A DNA stretch of 64,000 nucleotides, from contig QFQX01000001.1 in assembly GCA_003248775.1 (NCBI GenBank), forward strand, positions 185,256 through 249,255, written 5' to 3'. The translations under genes were made by a program, and so were the position numbers. Of this stretch, positions 9,094 to 16,327 are shown piece after piece; positions within the stretch are counted from its first letter, which is position 1; each line of letters begins with the position of its first letter. Source of the stretch: Shinella sp. (lineage in GTDB: Bacteria; Pseudomonadota; Alphaproteobacteria; Rhizobiales; Rhizobiaceae). The notes beneath the pieces were generated by a model. That model was not told the origin of the DNA and did not search any database. It was given only the letters and a program-made list of their open reading frames with translations.

Positions 9094-10067
9094 TGAAACA
9101 GGTAGACGGAGAAAAACTTCTCGCTTCGCTCGGCAAGGGCGTTGATGGTTTGCGCGGTCGGTTGACGCCTGATGCGCCGATGGATCGCGTAACGTGGTTT
9201 CAGGCCGGCGGTCTGGCCGAACTCATGTTCCAGCCGCATGACACGGATGACCTCGTTGCCTTCCTGAAACTGCTGCCGGAATCGGTTCCGCTGACGGTGG
9301 TCGGCGTCGGTTCCAATCTGCTTGTCCGCGACGGGGGTATTCCGGGCGTCGTTATCCGTCTATCCGCCAAGGGCTTCGGTCAGGTTGAACTGGCCGGCGA
9401 GAACCGCATCCGCGCCGGTACCATCTGCCCCGACAAGCATATCGCTGCGATGGCGATGGACCACAACATCGGCGGCTTCGCTTTCTTCTACGGCATTCCG
9501 GGTTCGATCGGCGGTGCCGTCAAGATGAATGCAGGCGCTAACGGCGGCGATACGGCTGGCCGGCTGGTCGAGGTCGAGGCTGTCGACAGGCAGGGCAACA
9601 TCCATGTGCTGCCCAAAGCAGATATGGGCTACAGCTATCGCCATTCTTCTGCGCCGGAAGGACTGATCTTTACCAGTGCCGTGTTCGAAGGCTATCCCGA
9701 CGAGAAGTCCAAGATCCGGGCTGAAATGGATGCCGTGCGTCATCATCGCGAGACGGTCCAGCCGATCAAGGAAAAGACGGGCGGTTCGACCTTCAAGAAC
9801 CCGGAAGGACATTCCGCCTGGGAACTGATCGACGAGGCCGGTTGCCGCGGATTGATGATCGGCGGCGCGCAGATGTCGTCGCTGCACTGCAATTTCATGA
9901 TCAACATCGGCCACGCCACCGGTTACGATCTCGAATATCTCGGTGAGACCGTGCGTCAGCGCGTATTCGAACATTCCGGCATCAAGCTGGAATGGGAAAT
10001 CAAGCGCCTCGGTACCTTCATGCCGGGCCGCGAGATCAAGCCTTTCATGGGCGTGACGACCGAGTAA
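9093..10067 (+). CDS. murB: UDP-N-acetylenolpyruvylglucosamine reductase MurB
   Basis: MurB is the FAD/NADPH enzyme that reduces UDP-GlcNAc-enolpyruvate to UDP-MurNAc. The 324-residue protein has the FAD-binding GVGSNLLVRDGG and GIPGSIGGAVKMNAGA segments, the YSYRHS stretch and GSTFKNPEG, as in the family. The ATG at 9093 overlaps the murC stop (TAATG). In-frame codons further upstream lie inside murC and are rejected as starts. It is the last gene of the left dcw arm; a hairpin with a T-run is found 38 bases after its stop. Confidence 0.96.
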   Translation: MKQVDGEKLLASLGKGVDGLRGRLTPDAPMDRVTWFQAGGLAELMFQPHDTDDLVAFLKLLPESVPLTVVGVGSNLLVRDGGIPGVVIRLSAKGFGQVELAGENRIRAGTICPDKHIAAMAMDHNIGGFAFFYGIPGSIGGAVKMNAGANGGDTAGRLVEVEAVDRQGNIHVLPKADMGYSYRHSSAPEGLIFTSAVFEGYPDEKSKIRAEMDAVRHHRETVQPIKEKTGGSTFKNPEGHSAWELIDEAGCRGLMIGGAQMSSLHCNFMINIGHATGYDLEYLGETVRQRVFEHSGIKLEWEIKRLGTFMPGREIKPFMGVTTE

Positions 10068-10083
10068 TCAGGCTGGGCGCATA

Positions 10084-11178
10084 TCAGCCCAGAACCTTGC
10101 TGGAGGCGGCGACGAAAGTGACGCCGCCTTTTTCGTCTGCGGTTTCCGCCAGTACGACGTCCATGAAGCGTTCGGTGATTCTGACAATGCCGAAGCCCCC
10201 CTTGTAGGCTGCCGTCGGCTTGATGATGTCGAGCCCGGCGTTGCGATAGATCATCGGCGTATCGTGCTCATGGCCGTGAAAGACGGCGGCTACGTTGTAT
10301 CCGTGGATCGTATCGAGGAAGGCCTGCCGCTCGGCATCGGACCACCAATGGGGCGGGCCGCTGCCATCGTCGTCGAAGGTTTTCTTCTCCGGATCCCATT
10401 TCTCCAGGGAAAACGAGTCCCAGCCGTAATGCTGGAACAACACCACCGGCCGGCCATCGGCGGCGAATGTGGCAAGGTCCCGCTTCAGCCAGGGCAGGCC
10501 GCTGGCTGCGCCTTTGCCGGTGTCGCCGGCGAAGCGCTGCATCTGGACGAGGTGCAGCCGGTCCCAGTTCCATGAATAGCTGTCGGAGGCCTCATCATAA
10601 TTGTCAGCCGGATAAGGCGGCTTGAAGAATACGCTCGGCTTGTGGTTCAGCCGGACGTAGTCGCGCAATTCGTCCCGATACCAATCGATGTCCGGCGGTC
10701 TGCCGTCCTGATCGAGGTCGTGATTGCCGAGGCCGACGTAGACCGGATAATGTATGCGGTCGGGACCTGAGCCTTGGCGGTAGCGTTCGGAAAATTGTCG
10801 GAGTTGACCGCCTTCGCGGGGCACCGCGGTTTGCCCGCCGCCATCGTCTGTAACGTCGCCGCAGACGACGAGACCGCGCGGGGTGGTGATCCGGCTGCCT
10901 GCTCCGGCCAACGAGGTTGGGCGACCGCCGATTTTGTCCGGCCAGCGCTGACCGTGGATAGCATTCAGCGCCCTGATCTGGCGCAACAGGTTTTCGTCCG
11001 TCTTCCCTTCTTCGGCGCAGCCGGGGCTCAGTCCGTCACCGATCCGGCAGGCGTGTACGTCATTGGTAACGAGGAAGGTAACGTCGGTTGTGGAGGATGC
11101 GGCACGGGCTGCCGGCAGAAAGGTTTGCATGGAGCCAAACGCCATCAGCCCGTTCAGCAGTGCTCGTCTCGAAATCAT
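10084..11178 (-). CDS. exported metallophosphoesterase (calcineurin-like)
   Basis: A predicted metal-dependent phosphoesterase exported by the Tat route. The 364-residue product begins MISRRALLNGLMAFGSM, a twin-arginine-like leader, with a likely cut after AARA. Metallophosphoesterase motifs are in order: NDVHACR, GDVTDDGG, GNHDLD, HYGWDS and the HGHEH pair near the C-terminus. The ATG at 11178 is chosen because a run of seven Gs lies just upstream; an in-frame TTG at 11190 would place that run inside the gene. Substrate is unknown. It is convergent with murB and downstream of an MFS gene from which a terminator separates it. It is not a dcw gene. Confidence 0.85.
   Translation of the reverse strand: MISRRALLNGLMAFGSMQTFLPAARAASSTTDVTFLVTNDVHACRIGDGLSPGCAEEGKTDENLLRQIRALNAIHGQRWPDKIGGRPTSLAGAGSRITTPRGLVVCGDVTDDGGGQTAVPREGGQLRQFSERYRQGSGPDRIHYPVYVGLGNHDLDQDGRPPDIDWYRDELRDYVRLNHKPSVFFKPPYPADNYDEASDSYSWNWDRLHLVQMQRFAGDTGKGAASGLPWLKRDLATFAADGRPVVLFQHYGWDSFSLEKWDPEKKTFDDDGSGPPHWWSDAERQAFLDTIHGYNVAAVFHGHEHDTPMIYRNAGLDIIKPTAAYKGGFGIVRITERFMDVVLAETADEKGGVTFVAASSKVLG
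10105..10133 (+). terminator. Rho-independent terminator of the mur operon, inside the 3' end of the convergent gene
   Basis: GGCGGCG pairs with CGCCGCC around a 10-base loop, followed by five Ts. It lies 38 bases past the murB stop and within the last codons of the convergent metallophosphoesterase gene. A weaker hairpin (CTGGGC/GCCCAG) lies at about 10074-10092. Confidence 0.6.
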
Positions 11179-11258
11179 CAGCCCCCCCAATCGTTCAAGG
11201 CGATCTTAGCGGGCAGATATCAATGCGAAAAGGCGGAATGCTCTGGATAGCGAACAAG

Positions 11259-11297
11259 AAAAAGGCCGCGAAAGCATAAGTTTCGCGGCCTTTTTTG
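11259..11297 (-). terminator. bidirectional-looking terminator between MFS and phosphoesterase genes
   Basis: A perfect 15-base inverted repeat (arms 11259-11273 and 11281-11295) around a 7-base loop, with A/T runs on both sides so that it has a U-tract on either strand. It most plausibly ends the MFS transporter transcript on the - strand. Confidence 0.8.
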
Positions 11298-11315
11298 CGT
11301 TTCTGATTCAGTCCG

Positions 11316-12623
11316 TCAGACTTCTTCGCGACCCGACGCCAGAATGCAGATCAGTGTAATCACGGCAGAGAGGCCGAGATAGAAGCCAACAGCGGTCATA
11401 CCGTAATTGGCCTGCAGCCAGGTTGCGATGTAGGGCGCAAGTGAAGCGCCTACGATGCCGGCGAAGTTGAAGGTCAGCGATGCACCGGTGTAGCGGACGT
11501 TGGTCGGGAACGGAGCGGCCAGTGCTGCGCCGATTAGGGCGTAGGTCATGCCCATCAGCGCCATGGCGATGACGGCAAAGAAGGCTACGCCGCCTTCACC
11601 ACCCTGCAACAGCGAAGGCAGCAGGAAGGAAAAGAGACCGATCAGGATGGTGATGAGGATCAGCGACAGGCGGCGGCCGATCCGGTCGCCAACCTTGCCG
11701 GTGAGCGGGATAAAGATACCAAAGACCACGGAGCCGAGGATCTGGATTTCCAGAGCGTCGAGGAACGGGATCTTGAGAACCTTGACATTGTACGAAAGCA
11801 GCCAGGCCGTGCCGATGTAGAACAGGACGAAGGTGACCAGAGCAACGAACGTGCCAAGGAACAGGCTGCGCTTATACTTGGTGAACACTTCCGCGGCCGG
11901 AACGGCCACGCGCTCCTGCGTATCGATCGCCTTCTGAAATGCCGGCGTTTCGCTGATAGAGAAACGGACCCACAGTCCCAGAACGATGAGCAGGGTGGAG
12001 GCGAGGAAGGGAACGCGCCAGCCCCAGGCCAGCAGGGCGTCATTGGAGATGAAGTGCAGCAGCAGCCAGAACGTGCCGGAGGACAGGAAGAGGCCGACCG
12101 GAGCGCCGAGCTGCGGGAACATGGCGTACCAGTTGCGCTTGCCTTCGGGAGCGTTTTCGGTGGCAAGCAGCACGGCGCCGCCCCATTCTCCACCGAGACC
12201 GAAGCCCTGACCGAAGCGGCACAGCGCCAGCAGCAGCGGGGCGACAACGCCGATCTGCTCGTAGCTCGGCAGCAGGCCGATTACCACGGTCGAGATACCC
12301 ATCGTCAGCAGAGCCGCGACCAGCGTGGTCTTGCGGCCGACGCGATCACCGAAGTGGCCGAAGACCACGGCGCCGAGAGGACGGGCAAAGAAGGCGATGG
12401 AGAAGGTGGCGAAGGAGGCGAGCAGCGCGGTGGTCGGATCGTTGTTCGGGAAGAACAGCGTCGGGAACACCAGCACAGCCGCCGTTGCGTAGACATAAAA
12501 ATCGAAGAATTCGATTGTCGTGCCGACCAGACTGGCCATCAGCACGCGCGCGGGAGAATTCAATGCGGCGTTGCCGGAAGACGTGGTCGCAGTCGGCGAT
12601 ACGGGAGATATCGCGTCTGACAT
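11316..12623 (-). CDS. MFS transporter, metabolite:H+ symporter (MHS) family
   Basis: A 435-residue inner-membrane carrier of the major facilitator superfamily with about 12 hydrophobic segments. The region TTIEFFDFYVYATAA, the loop GHFGDRVGRKTTL and the GFGLGGEWGGAVLLATENAP segment are typical of the MHS branch (ProP, ShiA, KgtP relatives), which import small organic acids or osmolytes with protons. The substrate cannot be told from sequence. The first 25 residues are Ser/Thr/Pro-rich and cytoplasmic. It is monocistronic, divergent from ddlB, with a candidate promoter at 12684-12712 and a strong terminator downstream. Confidence 0.88.
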   Translation of the reverse strand: MSDAISPVSPTATTSSGNAALNSPARVLMASLVGTTIEFFDFYVYATAAVLVFPTLFFPNNDPTTALLASFATFSIAFFARPLGAVVFGHFGDRVGRKTTLVAALLTMGISTVVIGLLPSYEQIGVVAPLLLALCRFGQGFGLGGEWGGAVLLATENAPEGKRNWYAMFPQLGAPVGLFLSSGTFWLLLHFISNDALLAWGWRVPFLASTLLIVLGLWVRFSISETPAFQKAIDTQERVAVPAAEVFTKYKRSLFLGTFVALVTFVLFYIGTAWLLSYNVKVLKIPFLDALEIQILGSVVFGIFIPLTGKVGDRIGRRLSLILITILIGLFSFLLPSLLQGGEGGVAFFAVIAMALMGMTYALIGAALAAPFPTNVRYTGASLTFNFAGIVGASLAPYIATWLQANYGMTAVGFYLGLSAVITLICILASGREEV

Positions 12624-12683
12624 TGATGGTTTCCAGTTCGGGAATTTCTTAACAGAACCTATAGACAGGTCGTATGCTCATTA

Positions 12684-12712
12684 AATCAATTTTCCTTCTT
12701 GTAAAGCGTCAA
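12684..12712 (-). promoter_or_regulatory. candidate promoter of the MFS gene
   Basis: On the - strand a TTGACG (-35) is followed after 17 bases by TTGATT (poor -10), about 60 bases upstream of the MFS start. Only the -35 is a good match. Confidence 0.3.
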
Positions 12713-12948
12713 GTTCGCAAGAAATGGAATGTCGCTGCATCCGGCACGGCCATAAAGTTGCCATTTGAGGCCGATTTTCGTTGTGAAACGGCGGGTTATC
12801 GATTCGGTTGCCGCATTTGGCTTTCCCGGGGTGCTGCACGTACCGCTTACGGGAAATCTGTGTGGCAGGCGGGAAGCCGTTGGCGGAAATCTTTAAAATG
12901 AGGCTGCTCGGGACCCGTCGGTTAACGAAAGTAAACACTTCATTAACC

Positions 12949-12963
12949 TTAATGTCGTTTTAC
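12949..12963 (+). promoter_or_regulatory. candidate CtrA-binding site upstream of ddlB-ftsQAZ
   Basis: TTAA-N7-TTAC at 12949-12963 resembles the alphaproteobacterial CtrA consensus TTAA-N7-TTAA(C), with further TTAA half sites at 12922 and 12943. It lies about 90 bases upstream of the ddlB start. CtrA control of division genes is known in alphaproteobacteria; here it is inference from the motif. Confidence 0.3.
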
Positions 12964-13051
12964 TAAGACAACGGTCGAGGCGGTCATCAACTGAGTCCGC
13001 TTTCGGCTTCAAGTCGATCAGTATGTTTCATTTTTTCCTGCGGGGGCGTTG

Positions 13052-13978
13052 ATGAGTGGCAAGCATGTAGCCGTCCTGATGGGTGGTTTCTCTTCGGAGC
13101 GGCCTGTTAGCCTCTCTTCCGGGGCTGCCTGTGCGGAGGCTCTTGAATCTGTCGGTTATCGCGTGACGCGCGTTGATGTCGACCGTGATATCGGGCAGGT
13201 GCTCGCCGATCTCCGTCCTGACGTCGCCTTCAATGCGCTGCATGGTCCCTTTGGTGAAGACGGCACCATTCAGGGCGTCCTTGAATACCTGCAGATTCCC
13301 TACACGCATTCGGGTGTGCTGGCGTCTGCGCTGGCCATGGACAAGGCGCAGGCCAAGGTCGTTGCGGCCAATGCCGGTATCCCGGTTGCCGAGGCGAAGG
13401 TGATGATGCGATTCGATATAGGATCGGAACACCCCATCGCTCCGCCCTATGTGGTGAAGCCTGTTCGGGAAGGTTCCAGCTTCGGTGTCGTTATCGTTCG
13501 TGAGGATATGGCGCACCCGCCGCAGTCGCTCCTGTCGAGTGATTGGCGGTATGGCGACCGGGTTATGGTTGAGCATTATGTTGCCGGCCGCGAGTTGACG
13601 TGTGGCGTCATGGGCGGCAAGGCGCTTGGTGTTACCGAGATCGTGCCGCAGGGGCACAGCTTCTACGACTATGATTCAAAATATGTCGCTGGCGGTTCCC
13701 GGCACGTACTTCCTGCGGAAATTTCACCGAAAATTTACCAAAAAATACAATCATTGGCAGTTAAGGCGCATCAAGCAATCGGGTGTCGAGGGGTCAGTCG
13801 TTCGGATTTCCGTTTCGATGATCGTTTGTCCGAAGACGGTGAGCTCATCTGGCTGGAGATCAATACTCAGCCCGGAATGACGCCAACCTCGCTGGTGCCT
13901 GAAATGGCTGCCCATATGGGTATGGGCTTTGGTGAATTTGTCAGTTGGATGGTGGAGGACGCGTCTTGTTTGCGGTGA
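13052..13978 (+). CDS. ddlB: D-alanine:D-alanine ligase
   Basis: This ATP-grasp enzyme makes the D-Ala-D-Ala dipeptide that MurF uses. The 308-residue product has the N-terminal VLMGGFSSERPVSL segment, NALHGPFGEDG, the ATP-binding KPVREGSSFGV and the metal-binding LEINTQPGMT near the C-terminus. The ATG at 13052 follows CGGGGGC; an overlapping TTG one codon upstream is less likely. It opens the right dcw arm after the two-gene interruption, so it probably has its own promoter. It overlaps ftsQ. The name follows its position next to ftsQ. Confidence 0.95.
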   Translation: MSGKHVAVLMGGFSSERPVSLSSGAACAEALESVGYRVTRVDVDRDIGQVLADLRPDVAFNALHGPFGEDGTIQGVLEYLQIPYTHSGVLASALAMDKAQAKVVAANAGIPVAEAKVMMRFDIGSEHPIAPPYVVKPVREGSSFGVVIVREDMAHPPQSLLSSDWRYGDRVMVEHYVAGRELTCGVMGGKALGVTEIVPQGHSFYDYDSKYVAGGSRHVLPAEISPKIYQKIQSLAVKAHQAIGCRGVSRSDFRFDDRLSEDGELIWLEINTQPGMTPTSLVPEMAAHMGMGFGEFVSWMVEDASCLR

Positions 13979-14898
13979 GGGGCGACAAAACAGAGGGATT
14001 TGCGGCGTACGGCGCCTCTGCCTCTGCGGCTTCCGCGGAGGGTGTGGTTCTGCCGCGTCCTCTGCGGCGTGTCGTGCGCTTTATCGTCAGTCTCTGCTCG
14101 GGGCGCATTGCTATCCCGGCGTATGCGGGCAAGGTTTCCTTCGTTGGGTTTTATTCCGCTGTTGCGGTTTACGGGATTGTCGTCGGTGGTCATGGTCCTG
14201 CTGTCACTCATGCCCTGACCTCGTATGCCGGTTTTGCGATCGAGGACGTAAAGGTCACCGGCAACGAGCAGACATCGGAAATCGACATTCTGCAGCTTCT
14301 CGGCCTCGATGGCTCCACCAGTCTTCTCGGTCTCGATATTACGGCCGCGCGTCAGTCGTTGAGCGATCTTCCCTGGGTGGAATCGGCGGAGGTTCGCAAG
14401 ATCTATCCGGCGACCGTCGAGGTGGTTCTGCGTGAGCGCAAGGCCTACGGAATCTGGCAGCATGGCACGGAACTCTCTCTGATCGAGAAGTCCGGTAGCG
14501 TGATCGCTCCCTTGCGGGACAACAAGTTTGCGAGCCTGCCGCTCTTCGTCGGACGTGACGCCGAAACCGCTGCTGCGGGTGTCGAGGCGGAGTTCGTCAA
14601 ATTCCCTGAGATCGCTTCGCGCGTTAAGGCTTACGTCCGTGTTGCCGGTCGTCGCTGGGATATTCATCTGGATAATGGCGTGGTCGTGAAGCTTCCCGAG
14701 GATGGTATCGCTGAGGCGCTTGGCCGTCTTTCGAGCCTTGATGCCGATCAGCAACTCCTTTCCCGCGATATCGCTGCCGTGGACCTTCGCTTGTCCGATC
14801 GCACCACAATCCAGCTGACGCCCGAGGCACAGGAGCGTCGACTGGCGGCTGTCGAAGAACGTCGTAAAGCACTCAAGAAGGCGGGGCAGAGCATATGA
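13966..14898 (+). CDS. ftsQ: cell division protein FtsQ
   Basis: FtsQ is a bitopic divisome protein that links early and late division proteins through its periplasmic POTRA and beta domains. The product (310 residues from the chosen start) has a basic cytoplasmic N-terminus, one membrane segment (about residues 50-75), then a POTRA domain with FAIEDVKVTGNEQTSEIDIL and LPWVESAEVRKIYPATVEVVLRE. TTG at 13966 is chosen because GGAGG lies seven bases upstream; an in-frame TTG at 13945 would add seven residues. Either start overlaps the end of ddlB. The stop overlaps ftsA as ATGA. Confidence 0.92.
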   Translation: MFAVRGDKTEGFAAYGASASAASAEGVVLPRPLRRVVRFIVSLCSGRIAIPAYAGKVSFVGFYSAVAVYGIVVGGHGPAVTHALTSYAGFAIEDVKVTGNEQTSEIDILQLLGLDGSTSLLGLDITAARQSLSDLPWVESAEVRKIYPATVEVVLRERKAYGIWQHGTELSLIEKSGSVIAPLRDNKFASLPLFVGRDAETAAAGVEAEFVKFPEIASRVKAYVRVAGRRWDIHLDNGVVVKLPEDGIAEALGRLSSLDADQQLLSRDIAAVDLRLSDRTTIQLTPEAQERRLAAVEERRKALKKAGQSI

Positions 14899-16226
14899 GT
14901 CTGTTCGGAAGCTCCCATTTTGGTCTCCCGCGCATCAAGCCGCTTTCTTCAAAGCGAAGCCACGTTGTCTCGGTTCTGGACATCGGTTCCAGCAAGGTCG
15001 TCTGCATGATCGGCCGGCTGACGCCGCGCAAGGAAAGCTCCGTGCTGCCGGGCCGTACGCATAACGTCGAAATCATCGGTATCGGTCACCAGCGTTCGCG
15101 GGGCGTCAAGTCCGGCGTGATTGCCGATCTGGATGCTGTCGAGAATGTCGTCCGTCTCGCGGTCGATGCCGCCGAGCGTATGGCTGGACTTACCGTCGAC
15201 AGCCTGATCGTCAATGTTTCCGCCGGCCGCATCGGCTCGGACGTCTACACGGCGACTATCGATCTCGGTGGCCAGGAAGTCGAATCAGGTGATCTTCGGA
15301 AGATTCTCGTAGCTGCCGGGCAGCAGTCGCAGGGGTCGGACCGCGCCGTTCTTCACTCTCTGCCGACAGGTTTTTCGCTCGATGGCGAGCGCGGTATCCG
15401 TGATCCGCTCGGCATGTATGGAGATATCCTCGGTGCGGAAATGCATGTGGTGACGGCAGAACGTGCGGCGCTGCGCAATCTCGAACTTTGCATCAACCGC
15501 GCTCACCTGAGCGTCGAGGGTGTCGTTGCGACGCCCTATGCCAGCGGTCTTGCTGCACTGGTCGATGATGAAGTCGAGCTCGGCTGCGCCGCCATCGACA
15601 TGGGCGGCGGCATGACGACGATCTCGGTCTTCGCTGAAGGCAAGCTGATCCATACCGATGCGATCGCGCTTGGCGGCCATCATGTGACGACCGACGTCGC
15701 ACGCGGCCTGTCGACCCGGATCGAGGATGCCGAGCGTCTCAAGGTGGTGCATGGTTCGGCGCTCGCAAACGGCGCTGACGACCGCGACATGATCTCCATC
15801 CCGCCGATCGGCGAGGACGATCGCGACCAGCCGACCCAGGTGCCGAAGGCTCTCCTGACGCGGATTATTCTCGCTCGCATCGAAGAGACACTTGAACTCC
15901 TTCGCGATCGGATTCAGAAGTCGGGTTTCTCGCCGGTTGTGGGTAAGCGAGTCGTTTTGACAGGTGGCGCAAGCCAGCTGACGGGTCTTCCCGAAGCTGC
16001 GCGCCGTATCCTTGCCCGCAATGTGCGAATCGGGCGCCCGATGGGTGTCGCCGGCCTCCCGGCCGCGGCCAAGGGTCCCGCTTTTTCGACTGCTGTCGGA
16101 TTGATGATTTATCCGCAAGTTGCTGACCAGGAAACCCATGCCGGGCAGGCAGGACTGTTCTCGCCGTTCGGTAACGGCAACAGCCGTATCGCCCGTATGG
16201 GCCAGTGGCTGAAGGAAAGTTTTTGA
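14895..16226 (+). CDS. ftsA: cell division protein FtsA
   Basis: FtsA is the actin-like ATPase that tethers FtsZ to the membrane and recruits later divisome proteins. The 443-residue product has the phosphate-1 loop VLDIGSSKVVCMIG (near residue 27), the AAIDMGGGMTTISVF phosphate-2 segment and LTGGASQLTGLPE of the adenosine site. The C-terminus ends in a short amphipathic helix (RIARMGQWLKESF), the membrane-targeting sequence. It is coupled to ftsQ by an ATGA overlap and followed by ftsZ after 101 bases. Confidence 0.97.
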   Translation: MSLFGSSHFGLPRIKPLSSKRSHVVSVLDIGSSKVVCMIGRLTPRKESSVLPGRTHNVEIIGIGHQRSRGVKSGVIADLDAVENVVRLAVDAAERMAGLTVDSLIVNVSAGRIGSDVYTATIDLGGQEVESGDLRKILVAAGQQSQGSDRAVLHSLPTGFSLDGERGIRDPLGMYGDILGAEMHVVTAERAALRNLELCINRAHLSVEGVVATPYASGLAALVDDEVELGCAAIDMGGGMTTISVFAEGKLIHTDAIALGGHHVTTDVARGLSTRIEDAERLKVVHGSALANGADDRDMISIPPIGEDDRDQPTQVPKALLTRIILARIEETLELLRDRIQKSGFSPVVGKRVVLTGGASQLTGLPEAARRILARNVRIGRPMGVAGLPAAAKGPAFSTAVGLMIYPQVADQETHAGQAGLFSPFGNGNSRIARMGQWLKESF

Positions 16227-16327
16227 GTTCAGTCCGTTGGCTCCCGCAAGGGCGGGGCGACGGGCGAAAGAGTTGAAATGACATGGCCGGCGTGGCGATG
16301 CGGCCGGAAAGAGAAGGAACTGCTACC

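Larger units (their letters stand above)
12624..13051. other. 428-bp divergent intergenic region between MFS gene and ddlB
   Basis: No convincing coding sequence. It holds the MFS promoter candidate on the left, an AT-rich block at 12920-12970 with CtrA-like half sites, and the G-rich ribosome site (CGGGGGC) of ddlB at the right end. Confidence 0.6.
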
